Counted from the stretch's first letter, positions 38,408 to 49,879 are shown. The stretch is DNA of 64,000 nucleotides from Ehretia macrophylla (GCA_037974665.1 CM075777.1:14283001-14347000); one strand, 5' to 3'. Notes: a model not told the origin generated them from the sequence alone. Translations and numbers: made by a program.

Positions 38408-38870
38408 AATTAAAATTACTTGCTTGGATTTATGAGGAAAAGAATAATAAAGGAAAACAAAGGAAGGAAAATCCTCTTGCTTGGATTGAACGAGATTATA
38501 AAAGAATGAATTATTTATTTCTTCTTTAGGATTGGAAAGAAAATGAAAGAAATGGGTAAATGTATATGTAACTTAACATATTCACCTTTTTTATTTTATA
38601 TAAACGAAGCTAGGGCATACATAGAATTATGTTAAGATTAGTTGAAGGGCAAAATGGGTTGCAAAAAAATTTCAAATCCTGCCCATTAATTTGACCCTAT
38701 GTGTGGGGGATTACATTTTGGATCCTCTAAAGGATTGCAAGAATATCTCCATATCACATCCTTTATTACGTTATTCAAAATAAATCAGGGAAGAGATTAA
38801 AAAATCCTTCCCCTCTTCCCTAACCATTACCTTCCCCCCATTTCCCCCAACCCAAGCAAATACTAAGTGT
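38408..38870. mobile_element. Possible MITE with CTTGGATT-type ends
   Basis: The left end has ACTTGCTTGGATTTATGAGG and the right end, reverse-complemented, has TTTGCTTGGGTTGGGGGAAA. The right-end complement resembles the left end of the element at 49046-49595, suggesting one family. Ends and target duplication are not resolved. Confidence 0.4.
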
Positions 38871-39805
38871 GTAAAGTAGGTATTGTTGTACATTTTAAGC
38901 CTCGTTTCAGAAAATATCGATAATGTTTAAGGTGATTAGGAAGAAATCAAACGAAGAAGTATATATTTTTAAGATAATATTTTATCTTGGGATATACATA
39001 AAGTAAATATGATAACAAAAAGGATCAAACAAGTGTATATTTCACTATAAGAATAGTCCATATTATGGATCTGCTATCTTCTTTTGCAATTTTCGATTCT
39101 ATCTTATTTTCCTTTATTATTTTTTTAAGGGCAATTTGATCCTTACAAATAACTATAAGGTTAATTTAGTAATTAGACAATATTTATTAACAAGAGTTTA
39201 AATCCATTAATGTTGACCGCAGTCAAAGGAAAATAAGTGGTCAAATAAAATGACAGGGTTAATAATTGATACCGATTCTAAAATTGAGGGTTACAAAGTA
39301 GATTTAACCCTTATGAATAAAAGGACATGTTATAAAATCTAGCTAAATGCCGTTATCAACATAGGTGCTGCAAATTTAAAGGTAAGTGAACCTTTGAAGG
39401 GGACAATAAGCATAGAAGTTGAGACTCAAAAAAAAAAAAAGTCATCAACTGAGGATATATTTGTATGTGGTGATCAAGAAGCTTGAGATTTGATAGACAG
39501 GACATAATATGCTAGTTGAAGATTAAATTTCTGGAACACTAGCTATTCTTTCCCAAGTTATCTTAAAATTAACCCTTTTTTACTTAATTAATTACGTTCC
39601 ATGATAATTATTGTAATCATTTACCAATATTATTTATTAATCCTTACTACCATTATTATTGTGATTACAGCAATCGAATCATTGTTAATTAATTCTAACC
39701 TTAATTTTTTTGTTATCTGCTTGAAGAACCATTGCATGCCTATATTTATTTGGTTTTTATGACTAAAAACTCACACTAAGTAGAATAGTATTAGATCCAC
39801 TCTGA

Positions 39806-40234
39806 CAGGGTCGGCCCAAGCCCTGGGCTAAGGGGGCCCAGGGATCCCAATTTAAAAAAAATTGCTTTTTTTTTTTTTTTTAAGATAAAGTTATATGCTA
39901 AATTAGTGTCCTTTAATTGGGGCCAAGAGGGACTTAGAATTTCAAGGCCTGCTCATTAAAGGAGCAGCCTTTCAACAATAATTTGGTTGGCCCTCTAAGG
40001 CCCCATTGGCTCCAATTAAAAAAATTTTTAATTTTTTTTAATGATTGGTTGGGACTCTATCTTTTTGTTAACTTGTGATATTATGCTATTTTATAATTCT
40101 AATTTTGATTTTTTTTTATTTGTAGTGATTATTTTAATAGAAAATTTAGAGTTTATTTATTAAGAAAAAGTCTACTTATTAAGGTCCCCATTTGATGATC
40201 GCCTAAGGTTTTTAAATTATTTGAGACGGCTCTG
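39806..40234. mobile_element. hAT-type MITE
   Basis: It starts CAGGGTCGGCCCAAG and ends TTGAGACGGCTCTG (reverse complement CAGAGCCGTCTCAA), imperfect terminal inverted repeats. A perfect 8-bp duplication CACTCTGA flanks it (39798-39805 and 40235-40242). It has no coding capacity. Poly-T and poly-A runs and GGCC-rich inner blocks fill the interior. Confidence 0.85.
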
Positions 40235-40383
40235 CACTCTGAATCAATAAATCCCGTGGTGCAGCATAAATTTTTTTGACAATATGTAGGAAATCTGAAA
40301 TTAAAATCTAGCCATGCTTGAACCAGCCAAAGCCAATCCACAAATCTTATTCAGATATTCATTTTTTTTTTCTCTTTAATATT

Positions 40384-40391
40384 TATATAAA
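40384..40391 (+). promoter_or_regulatory. TATA box candidate
   Basis: TATATAAA followed by GCC lies 53 bp before the first ATG of the small open frame at 40444-40626. The spacing suits a short 5' leader. Confidence 0.4.
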
Positions 40392-40443
40392 GCCTAGCAA
40401 GGAACATCATTTGCAAAAGGGTGAACATGTTTATGAAGACGAG

Positions 40444-40626
40444 ATGAAGATGTCAAGAGAAAATCAATATGTTGTTTTGTTTGTGTTGGCGGTATTGATA
40501 GTACTAGTTGTATTCCTTCAAATTACAATGTTTACCCCTGACATTGATCTCACTTGTCTCTCTTATCATATCCCTGTGTCCTTAATACTATACGCGCTAA
40601 TCCTAATGCTTGTCACTTGGCACTGA
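40444..40626 (+). CDS. Hypothetical small membrane protein (60 aa)
   Basis: The frame starts MKMSRENQ and encodes two hydrophobic segments (about residues 9-28, VVLFVLAVLIVLVVFL, and about 39-58, VSLILYALILMLVTW) joined by a polar loop with one Cys. A TATA-like box lies at a plausible distance upstream. I recognise no family. It could be a genuine small two-helix membrane protein or a chance frame in AT-rich DNA, where hydrophobic codons are favoured. The longer upstream in-frame ATG at 40318 would start before the TATA candidate and is less likely. Confidence 0.3.
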   Translation: MKMSRENQYVVLFVLAVLIVLVVFLQITMFTPDIDLTCLSYHIPVSLILYALILMLVTWH

Positions 40627-41072
40627 GCAACTTCTCATATTATTTTTTATTTTCTAAACGAGGTGTATTTTTTTTAGTTAAGTCAACGATAAGTATATTT
40701 ATATGTATATCTCTCAGATTGTGACTTCTTGTACCAACAAAGATTTCTATATCAGAGTTCTGGCTTCTCCTATTGCTTGGGAGCATATTTTTCTCTTTAC
40801 TTTTATCCATTAGAAAAAATAAAGAATTTATTATTTTTTTTCCTACTAATGAATCATAAGTATTTATATAATTTTTTTTTAAATATTAACTACTTACAAA
40901 AATATTTCATTAAATAACGAACTTTACAAAGGTAGGTCAAAAACCATTACAAACAAGAAAACGAAGAAAACATCAAATAGAACTAGTCAAAGGGAAAGAG
41001 ACTATAGGATATTATGAATTCATCAATTGTCATTTTTTGCTGTTGTTGATCATATATATACGATATGCTTAA

Positions 41073-41332
41073 GGCTATCCTTAACAAGGGATGTTAAAAT
41101 GTAAAATATATTACATTTGGAAATTTTTAGAGATTCAGTCTCTAAAAAATATTATTAATTATTTAAATATACATAGGATTCACTAATTTTCACAACTTTT
41201 GAGACAAAATAGAGACTGTGTCTCTATTTTGCCTCAAAAATTGTGAAAAATAGTGGATCCCATGTACTGAATTTCTAAAATTTTTTAAATTTAATATGTT
41301 TTACATTTTAGCACCCTTTGGTAAGGATAGCC
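41073..41332. mobile_element. PIF/Harbinger-like (Tourist) MITE
   Basis: It has long inverted ends: the left is GGCTATCCTTAACAAGGG and the right, reverse-complemented, is GGCTATCCTTACCAAAGGG. A 3-bp TAA duplication (41070-41072 and 41333-41335) flanks it, as in Harbinger elements. A nearly perfect inner inverted repeat around GAGACAAAATAGAGAC and GTCTCTATTTTGCCTC lets the whole 260 bp fold back. Confidence 0.82.
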
Positions 41333-41335
41333 TAA

Positions 41336-42770
41336 TAGCCAAACGCCACTTTTTGAAATAAAACCAATTAATTCTTCTATTTCAATGATCAGATTCTAGC
41401 CATGAAGTTTGGGGGTCAGTTTACACAACAAAAGTCGTATTTTATTTTGGAGAGCACAATGTCTAAATTGCCCTCATCTTATTTAGCATTTGGATCGTAT
41501 CAAAACACATGAGCAATGTTTTACCCCGATGGATTGTGTAATTCTTGGCTTTGGCCTCCAAAGAAGGGAGAAAACAAAAAAAAAAACATGAACAATGTTG
41601 GCGTTTTGAACAAGTCAAACAAAGCTTGTAGTCTACGGGCCAGAATAAGTCTAAAAAATAGTTCCTATGTAAACAATACTCAAACCAGAAAAAAAATTTC
41701 TTTGTATTTTCTTTTTCAAAAAGGGAAATCAACTGATCCAATAAAAAAATAAAATGAAGTTAGTAACGTTAATCATGTTGGAATATACAATCCTTCTACA
41801 TTGAAGAATTACAAACTCAAACACCACCTTATAAAATCTTGAGTTATTTCATTTAATACTAATTGATTTTAATATCGAACCCCATAATTTTTAACAAGTG
41901 AAGTAGTTTTAACAACTGAATTGCTAAAAATCTCACAAAAAGGAACTTCATCTCACCATTTTTGCCAAGGATAAAATTTCTTTTATGGCATGCATAGAAT
42001 TGTTACTGTTTGGCTAGCATTCTAGAGGATGATCATGATGGTGCATTCCAGTGAGATTGCAAACCTTTTCCCAAATTCAAGATTATAATATAATAAAATA
42101 AAAAAGTAATCCACTTGCAGTAAAATAGAACTTTACTAGCTGTAACAATAGATAAACGAGAAATATATAGGAAATAGGAAAGTATATTATTCCTTTTGTT
42201 ATATCTATATCGTTGTAGGAGAAATATGTAGGAAATTATTTTATTGCTAATTTTATTATATCTACATTATTGTATGAGAAATTAACGAGGGGGAATTTTG
42301 ATAGTGATAAATCTGTCAAATTCAATTTGTAATGGTTAAAATCTGGTCTTGGCTTAAACTTCACTCTTCAGATTGCGAATCAAGTTTGAATCAACTTGAG
42401 CTCATGAAACAATAGGTCTTATTTAGACAAAAGCTATGATATTCTTATAAATAATAAAATTAGTGAAAAATCTAGGGGACTAGCCTCTGCACTCTCGACT
42501 CCAAAAGCATCATTAGCTATGTTCTCTTCATCCTCTCCACCATAATGAATGTAGCGAGCACCTTCCCCGTCAATGGCCTATCTATCCCTCTTCATTCCCT
42601 TAAGCCTTTTGAATTAGTGCGAGTTACTAGTGACCCACCTAAAAAATAAATAAATCTCAAAACTCGAGAATCGTGATATTCATAGTAGATTCGAAGGTCT
42701 ACATGATTGCAAATCAAGAGCATAACAAGATGAGGAATTGCTCTTTCCTCTAGAGAAGCTGAATTTTGGC
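41336..42770. other. Intergenic, no feature recognised
   Basis: AT-rich sequence. Open frames here are short and lack motifs. Two similar blocks (GAGAAATATATAGGAAATAG near 42159 and GAGAAATATGTAGGAAATTA near 42219) indicate local duplication. Confidence 0.45.
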
Positions 42771-42900
42771 CTGTAGCCTCCATTGCCGCCGAGGTCGACT
42801 GGCTAAAAAATCTTCTTCATGAGTAACGTGTCCCACGATGTGATCCTCCAACAATCTATTGTTACAATATTGGGACAATGCATACTAATTCAGTCTTTCA
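42770..42900 (+). pseudogene. Copia RNase H remnant
   Basis: Short stretches on the plus strand (AAEVDWLKNLLH, then a PPTIYC-like segment) resemble Copia RNase H. The sequence after it looks like a decayed LTR into which the MITE at 43052-43361 inserted, but LTR ends could not be fixed. It is a small, heavily decayed fossil. Confidence 0.5.
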
Positions 42901-43051
42901 CTCTGTTAACATATAATTTGTATATAATTAATATTCTGTGTATATTCCGCGTATAGTTGTCTAATATTATCATACTTAGATTAACTTGAAAAACAAATAG
43001 ATTAACATGGAGAGCAAGTAGATTAGTTTGGAGAGCAAGTAGTCTTGTATC

Positions 43052-43361
43052 CAGGGGCAAAGCCAAGAATTTTTATCAGTGGGGGCTAAAATAAATAATT
43101 TTTTATTATATGACTTCATTTTTTTTCTTCAGTGGTGACTAATTAATTTTTTTAACTAAAAATACAAAGATATTTTAATTTTTTTCCTAAAAAATATATA
43201 AAATTTTATAATTTGTGACTTTATTTTTCTTTCAGTGGAGACTAATTAATTTTTTTAATTAAAAATACGTAGATATTTTAATTTTTTTCCTTAAAAATAC
43301 ATAAAATTTTTAATATTATTCTAGGTCAGTGGGGGCTTGCCCTAGTGTGGTTCCGCCACTG
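43052..43361. mobile_element. hAT-type MITE (same family as 58294)
   Basis: It starts CAGGGGCAAAGCCAAG and ends GGTTCCGCCACTG. A perfect 8-bp duplication CTTGTATC flanks it (43044-43051 and 43362-43369). The interior carries about two of the family's AT-rich tandem units. Confidence 0.88.
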
Positions 43362-43369
43362 CTTGTATC

Positions 43370-44451
43370 TATATAATTGCTTGTACATTGTAGTTGATAC
43401 ACATAACTTTCTCTGTTCAAGAGCAATATATTTTTTTCTGTAAAATCATGTCTTTCTTATTTCTCGACACACTCATCCATGAAACATATCATTATTGACT
43501 TTCATTTTGTTTGTGATCAAGTACCAAAAACTCCCTTCGAGAAAAACATGTCAGCTCAAATGATTAGTTAGCGGATTCTCTCACTATCCCTTATCTTGAC
43601 AGTATCTTATTCGCCAATGAATCAAGATAGACATTCTTGATGAAACACCAATCTCGCGGGGCGTGATAGTGATAAATTTTCCAAATCCGATTCCAAATCA
43701 AGATCATATGAAGAAGAGATATGAGTGCCTAATCTTGGCCAATCTCGCATATATAATCAATTCCATTGTAAATCATTTGTACCCTTATTTCGAACATGTA
43801 AATATGGGATCAAATCCCATCTGTTCAGCATGGATGTAATTATATAAACTATGTATAACGATGAATCAAATGCGTGAGAAATAAAATATTCTTTATTCCG
43901 CCACACCTTTGTAAATGCCTTCATTAGTTCTTTTGACAAAAATCACAATTTGATATTTTAACTTAAAAAAATGCTTTTTACTCCTTTAAGTTTACAAAAG
44001 ATGATATCGTTAGCTATTGTCGCATTTTCCATCAATCCTTTTGCCATTAATTGCACGTAAATTGTATGTGAATTGCACGAGAATTGCACATGTCCAAATC
44101 GGTGAACGACTAACAGTTAAAAATGGAAAAAAAAAAATTGACGAAGGATTAATAGTGTCTTATTTTAATTAATTAAATGACAAAAATACTCAATTCTGAA
44201 ATTAGCAACTAAATTATCATTTTCATCAAAGTTAAGCACCAATAAAAGTATTTATCCATTTTAACCCTCTCTTACTTGGAATTCCACATGATTACGCCCA
44301 AGATACCAACAAAAATCACTGTGAAAAATTCATACACCTAAGCAGATGGAGCAAGTAGAAGGAAAAGAAAAATCATGAATAATATTACTAGACTCAAAAT
44401 ACCATCCATCTTTCCTTTACTTATTTTCGAAAACAAGTTTTAAATATTATA
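43370..44451. other. Intergenic, no feature recognised
   Basis: AT-rich DNA with no supported gene. The first part (to about 43450) may belong to the decayed LTR next to the Copia RNase H remnant. Confidence 0.4.
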
Positions 44452-45725
44452 CCCTTTGTGTTTTCAAAAATTGACATAATAAATCCTGTATTTTAGAAAT
44501 TGACATAATAAACCATATGTTATCTGGAATGTTGCATATTCGCACCTCCGTCTGTTTTAGTTAATGGCAGAAGCGAAATGACTTCTTTGTTCTCTTTTAA
44601 AAATAAAACTATTGTGCGTCTCTCTCATTATCATTATTCCCCTTTATAAAACCCTAAATTCTAGAGAAAGAAAGTTTAATCTAGGGTAATCTAGGGTTTC
44701 AAACTTGATTCTTTTGTAAATTCAAGCCAAACCAAACCGATTAAACATCAATTTCAAGCGCATTGCGTCTCTTTAACTGGGCAAAATCTTAATCTGACGC
44801 ATTCTTTCGGGTATGAGTTTCTTGTTGCTTGGTATGGTGTGCTATCTATGTTGGTTGGTGTGATGTGTTTTTGTCATCCCTATATTGCCAGGTGAATAAC
44901 TATGTTGGTTGGTATGTGTTGTGAGTTTGTAATTTATGTTGTTGTCAGATAGTTGTTGTCAGTATAGGTGAAATTTTATAATTGGATTACCTTTTTTCAT
45001 AAACACAAGATCTGCTATGCCACTTTTCACAAACGTAAGGTTTGTTATTTTACGTTTTGACAAACTTAAGGTTGACTTTGCTATAAGACACATATCAGAA
45101 TAGCTCAAATTGAATTTTTTTATGATAGCAAAATAAACACTATCATTCAACTGGAAAGGAAAGATCAGAACTTTCAAATTTTACATGAGTGCCATAAACA
45201 TAAAAGCAACAAGAAATCCAGCGAGAAAACAAAAAAAGATGCGCGACCAAAGGAGATGTGTCTTCATCTTCTCAACATCTTTCTTTTGTTGAGTTTGAGC
45301 ATTGTTTGTGGATCTTTCCTCAACTTCATCAAACTTATTATCTACTTCATAAAACACAAACTTACTGCTGAACATACCTCCTTTGCTTTCTCCATTTTCA
45401 TATCCGTGCTACTTGAAGCCATTGTTAGCTTGAAGGTTTAGCTTGTAAGAAGAAAGAGTAAAGACTTTGATGTTAATGGGTGGTTGAGAATAGATGTAAG
45501 AGTGGGGTATAATCAATGTACAAGAGTAATTTCGTCTTTTCAATTGTGTAAGACTTCACAAAAAGTCGTTCACCTTCTCAACGCACGATTGTGCTGTACG
45601 CCCAATTAAAATTAACGAAACAATGGCGATGGGATCTTTTGTGCAATATTCTGAAAAACAAAGAATTTGTTATACCAATTTATAAAACACATGATTTTTT
45701 GTATCTTTTCAGCCAAACACAGAGG
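44452..45725. mobile_element. Possible MULE-like element with long degenerate inverted ends
   Basis: The left end (CCCTTTGTGTTTTCAAAAAT, then TAGAAATTGACATAATAAA, TGTTAT, TGGAATGTTGCA) aligns with the reverse complement of the right end (CCTCTGTGTTTGGC, then ATAAATTGGTATAACAAA, CAGAATATTGCA) over more than 100 bp. Long imperfect terminal inverted repeats around unrelated sequence fit a Mutator-like or Pack-MULE element. A clear 9-bp target duplication was not found. The interior has a minus-strand frame (45375-45181) that looks like a fragment of a small membrane protein. Confidence 0.4.
45181..45422 (-). pseudogene. Possible captured gene fragment with C-terminal membrane helix
   Basis: The minus strand has an ATG at 45422 (MASSSTDMKMEK), but this frame closes after 26 codons. 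A second frame (from 45375) continues with a charged stretch (KFDEVEERSTNN, QQKKDVEKMKT) and a hydrophobic tail (FFCFLAGFLVAFMFMALM). The layout (MASSS start, acidic coiled stretch, terminal membrane helix) recalls the C-terminal half of plant GRF zinc-finger membrane proteins, but no zinc-finger cysteines are visible. A host gene fragment carried by the surrounding element is one reading; confidence is low. Confidence 0.25.
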
Positions 45726-46555
45726 TATTGTACCGTTTACTCTTTCAAAAACCGTGACAACTAACCAGGAACCACAACACACAAATGTAAGCATTCCACA
45801 ACTTGCGAATGAGAAAACGTTAGCACAAATATAGAGTTGAAGCAAAAATGGTACAAGAAAAGAAGATATGAAAAAGACAAAAATACATTTAAATGTTGAA
45901 AAAGTTACTTTCCAAACAGTGTCCCTCTGCCACACCCCCAAAAAACGAAGTCAAAACATATTTCCTTATTTGTATTGTTTTGTCGATTAAGTCAAACTAC
46001 GAGACTGCAACACATTTGCAAACATGGGCTATCAACTTAGCCTAATTTAGAGAACCCTTATTGTGAACCACGGACAAGTTAGTGAAAGTTTAAAAGCCTG
46101 TAGGAAATTAATACCTTAAAGAGTAAGTGAAGTCTGAAGACAATCTTTTTGGGGTTATTATTAAAAACGTCCGTGAACTTCATATTTTACTCTGGCGTGT
46201 ATTTCAGTTTGGGACGTTTAAAAGTCTCAGACGTTTTAAATTTTTTTTCAATTTTTTGATACAACAAATTGCTAGTCTAACAAATGATGTACAATGGTTT
46301 TCCATGCATGAATTTTATGATGTTATCCTTTTGTTTTGCTTAAAGATTTGGATGAAGTTAATAAAGGCATGTAGAGAGGCATGTAGAGACTTTCTTACAC
46401 AATACGTATATGGAAACAAAAAGAATTGCAGTCTCTTGTGGGACATGACCACTTTTGCCTTGTGGTTTAAAAATGAACAAATTATTTTCTCGTGATATAC
46501 AAAATATCGATGTATTTGACATCCAAATTAAAGACTAAAAATTCCCCCATATAAA
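45726..46555. other. Intergenic, no feature recognised
   Basis: A 122-codon open frame (46127-46495, plus) shows no motif or signal that I recognise; upstream LINE sequence is possible but unproven. No other feature is seen. Confidence 0.35.
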
Positions 46556-46559
46556 TTTA

Positions 46560-47127
46560 TCGAACCAATCGTCCTGCACTTGGTTGGCTATGAAGGCAAA
46601 CTTCTCTCTTGGGGTATTGCTCTATTTAGTAACTCTATCGTTTGTTTCCTGCAGCATGCCGAGACAAGGGATCATTTTTTGTTGGTTTGTGCCTTTTCTA
46701 GGAGAATTTGGAAAGGTGCCCTCCACTATACAAAGCTCAACACCAGGATTATCAGTTGGGAGGAGAATGAGATAGTGTCATGGGCTATACAGATTTGCAA
46801 GAATGATTCACTTCAAGCTTGTCTGTTCAAGTTATTTTTCTGCTCGAGTGTGTTACATATGGCATGAGGGAAACAACAGAATGTTTAACTCAGCCGCTTG
46901 CACACAAGATCAAATCTCAGAGAAGATTTTAATGGATATTTGTCTACGGATGTTTGGTTGTAAGGGATTTAAGAATAGGGTCCTTAATCATAGTATATGT
47001 AGATCATACAACTTAGACAATTTTAGTCTCTGCTAGGTTGATTTTGCCTTTCTTGCGGATCTGTAATCATTTCAATTGTACAAGATTTTCGGAATAAAAA
47101 GAGTACATGCTTGTATAGTAAAAAAAA
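46560..47127 (+). mobile_element. 5'-truncated LINE (L1-type) 3' end with zf-RVT domain
   Basis: Read on the plus strand: CFLQHAETRDHFLLVCAFSR and IWKGALHY match the zinc-binding reverse transcriptase C-terminal domain (zf-RVT: C-x-H-x(3)-E--DHLFF-C-FS--IW) of plant LINEs. The matching continues to YIWHEGNNRMFN. A frameshift near 46840-46850 separates the two parts. The 3' end has AATAAAAAGAG and an A-rich tail (TAGTAAAAAAAAG). The rest of the LINE is absent, which is typical of incomplete reverse transcription. Confidence 0.8.
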
Positions 47128-47129
47128 GA

Positions 47130-47524
47130 GAGTAAATAATCAGTTTGATCTCTTATTTTTAAAATTTATATCATTTTAATCATTATTTTTTAAAATGTAC
47201 TTTTTTAGTCTTATATTTTTACCATTTGTCCCAATTTAGTCCTTATTTTTTAAAATATACTCTTTTAGTCCCGTATCTTTACCATTTATTTCAATTTGGT
47301 CCTTAGTTTTGTCATTATAATTTACGTTAGTCTTCCACAATTTTAAAAAATAAGGACTAAGTTTAAACAAATTATAATAATACAAGACTAAAATGGTATA
47401 TTTTGAAAGATAAAGACTAAGTTGAGACAAATTATAAAAATACAGGACTAAAATGATATATTTTAAAAAATAAGACTAAAATAACACAAACTCTCAAGAT
47501 AAGGGACCAAATTAAATATTTACT
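47130..47524. mobile_element. Foldback MITE with long inverted arms
   Basis: The left arm runs from GAGTAAATAATCAGTTTG and the right arm's reverse complement starts AGTAAATATTTAATTTGG. The arms stay complementary for about 180 bp each, including repeats of TTTAGTC-TATTTTTACC-type sequence. The flanks are A-rich (AAAAAAAGA and AAAAAAAAA), so the target duplication is ambiguous. The element could form a long hairpin RNA if transcribed. Confidence 0.75.
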
Positions 47525-47669
47525 AAAAAAAAAAAATAGAAACATATATTTAGATTTTTTCTAGAATTTAATGACGGCCTTGTCAAGTCATATTCACTAT
47601 TTTCACCCAAGTGGATAAGATTGATTGATTGGGGGGCTTGTTATATGTACTTTTTAACCATATTAAGAA

Positions 47670-48057
47670 GAGTAAATATCACTTGTGGTCTTATATGTTT
47701 GGAAATTTTGATACTTTGATCCCGGATATTTTAAAATAATTTTTTAATTTTTAATGTATTTTAAGTGTAACACTGTTGGTCCAACTAGCTTAAATCGTTA
47801 ATTTTTTAACATTTTTAACATTTAACTTGCACGTGTGTTAGATGATACTTAGCTTTTAGGATATTTTTGATAATTTAAGTGTGTACACACGCGTGGGTCA
47901 CGTGTTAAAAATGTTAAAAAGATTATGGTTTAAACCAACTGAATCGATAGCGTCACATTTAAAATACATTAAAAACTAAATGGATCATTTTAAAATTAGA
48001 TCTAGGGCTAAAATGTCAAAATCTCCAAACATATTAGACCACTAGTAACATTTACTC
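47670..48057. mobile_element. Foldback MITE with 9-bp target duplication (MULE-like)
   Basis: Both ends are GAGTAAAT (left GAGTAAATATCACTTGTGG; right reverse complement GAGTAAATGTTACTAGTGG), with arms complementary over more than 150 bp. The flanks TATTAAGAA (47661-47669) and TATTAGGAA (48058-48066) are a 9-bp duplication with one mismatch, the Mutator-like size. It shares the GAGTAAAT terminus with the neighbour at 47130. Confidence 0.8.
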
Positions 48058-48263
48058 TATTAGGAATTTGCACGCATGTTACGAAAACTACGCAAACTAC
48101 AATATAACGAATATGGTTTCCACGCATATGTTATGATACGATCTAATGAAGTTGATGATGGATGTACTTTGTGTTTAATCATCTAAACACAGTTGATGTT
48201 GTTTGTAAGGGGACTAAAACACATTCGGAGAGTTCATAATTTTATGCAATCAAAGTATTAAAA

Positions 48264-48560
48264 TGAGAAGTGATCTGGAGAGAAGTGTTCTACTACAAAA
48301 TGGATGAGGCTGAGAATTACATTCTGATTAATTTCTCTTGATAGTTATATCACTTTGTATTCTGGCACATTTCTATCCCTATAGTGATATAAGAAGTCTA
48401 CTGATCAAGGGAAGTGCTAAAAGTGAAATGAGCAATAGATGAAATATTTGATTTTAGTTTGATAATCTATAAAACTATGAACCATTGTAGACTTATGGCC
48501 TTCTTGGAAATGGCATTGAGCAAAAGCTATTATATGGTCAGACAGCATGCAGGTACAGTT
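48264..48560 (+). pseudogene. P4H last-exon and 3'-flank relic
   Basis: The stretch starting near GAGAAGTGATCTGGAGAG aligns with the end of P4H gene 1 exon 12 and its downstream DNA (37549-37840): CTGGAGAGAAGTG, then CTACAAAATGGATGAGGC, then CTCTTGATAGTTAT, then GCAATAGATGAAATATTTG and AGCAAAAG-TATTATATGG. Identity in the exon part is high, roughly 85-90% by eye. The original stop codon position is altered (TACATTCTGATTAA), and no upstream exon is present. It lies between the two P4H genes in the same orientation. It is a remnant of a third copy or a partial duplication and cannot encode an enzyme. Confidence 0.85.
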
Positions 48561-48576
48561 CTACCTAGTACGTGGA

Positions 48577-48693
48577 TAGGGTATCTAGAATCAGAAATTC
48601 TTGTCAGTGGAGTTAAAATTTATAATTTTTGAATTATACAAGTATTTTATTTTTTTTCAATGTGGGCTAATTAATTTTTTTAACTAAAAATAT

Positions 48694-48737
<44 letters not shown>

Positions 48738-48960
48738 ATACATAGAAATTTTAACATTTGTATGTGTTAGTAGGTCTAAAATTCATAATTTATTAACTAT
48801 ATAAGTACTTTTATTTTTTAGTGGTGACTAATTAATTTTTTTAACTAAAAATACATAAAAATCTATTTTTTTTAAAAAAAAAATACATAAAAAATTTATT
48901 GTTTTTATAGATCAGTGGGGGCTGCAACCCCCCACTGACCCTTACGTGCCTCTGCCCCTT
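48577..48960. mobile_element. hAT-type MITE, degraded (same family as 58294)
   Basis: It contains the family's internal units (GTGGAGTTAAAATTTATAAT, then AATTAATTTTTTTAACT) and the right-end block GGGGGCTGCAACCCCCCACTGACCC in two pieces, closing with GTGCCTCTGCCCCTT. The left end is degraded and no target duplication was found. An (AT)n microsatellite lies inside near 48699-48724. It begins directly after the P4H relic. Confidence 0.7.
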
Positions 48961-49045
48961 CTTGTGCTTATAAATATCCTCATTCTTTCGTCTACCTTCC
49001 CTTTCTTTCATTTCCATTAAAGGTGAATTCAAAACACATTTACAG

Positions 49046-49595
49046 TGTGTTTGGATTGGGGGAAATGGAGAGAAGGGGATGGTTAGTAAAAGGAGGGATT
49101 GAGTCTTTACCTTGTTTAATTTGGGAGGAATTGAGTGGTTGGGTATAGAAGAGATGAATCTAACCTTTTCATACCCCAAAAATATGATCACTCTGATTTG
49201 GAGTAAAATGGGGAGAAGAAAAAATACTATTTGTTGTGATGACAATTTTGCACTTTACTTTTACGTTAATTACAACCCTACCAATTATATAAACATCCAA
49301 ACCCTATTTTTTCACTTCAACGCCGCTTCTGATATTTCACACACTTTCATCATCTATGCTGCTCTTCAACAGCCTCTTCATCATTTGAATGTCATTTGAA
49401 ATTTTCTTTTTTTCCCTCATCAAATCATGAAAATTTAATATAAAATAAGAAAATGGTATAAAAGTTATACATATAAAATGTATCCCTCCCCTTCTATTTT
49501 CTTTCTAATCCAAACAAAAAATGCTCATAATCCTTTATGATCCACCCCCCCCCTCCCCCCTCCCCCCCACCCCACCATGCAAACAAAGCCTTAGT
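49046..49595. mobile_element. Possible MITE ending in a C-rich block
   Basis: The left end GTGTGTTTGGATTGGGGG and the right end, reverse-complemented as GGCTTTGTTTGCATGGTGGG, form weak inverted repeats. The right side has a long C-rich tract (49542-49576). It is related to the element at 38408-38870 by its GGATTGGGGGAAATGG segment. Boundaries are uncertain. Confidence 0.4.
49542..49576 (-). repeat. C-rich tract; G-quadruplex potential on the minus strand
   Basis: Runs of six to ten C are separated by single T or A bases, so the minus strand has at least four G-runs in 35 bases. Run lengths may be unreliable. Confidence 0.75.
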
Positions 49596-49879
49596 GTCTC
49601 TTTATAGGGTTGATGTTCTTATTTGTTGTTTAGTGCCTCCAAGGGTGTGACAAATTGTAAAAGTTTTGATTCATGGATTTAACTGTTTTGCGTTCGCCCC
49701 TTTTCTGGTATATGTATTAGGGTGTATCGCAACATTACAGAGTTTGTAATTTTGGGTTAGATTCAGTATAGTCTTGCTTAGAATTCCTTATTATAAAAAA
49801 GAAAATAGAGATTGCCTAATAATGAATGCAATGTTAACTTTTTATGTCCACAAACTCCTTGATCAAGGAAAAATTTTAC

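Noticed and set aside
42592-42783. 63-codon minus-strand frame (MEATGQ...)
   Set aside because: It overlaps antisense to the Copia RNase H remnant and shows no independent support.
46127-46495. 122-codon plus-strand open frame
   Set aside because: No recognisable domain, no promoter signal, and AT-rich DNA favours Phe/Leu/Ile frames; possibly decayed LINE sequence, but not supportable.
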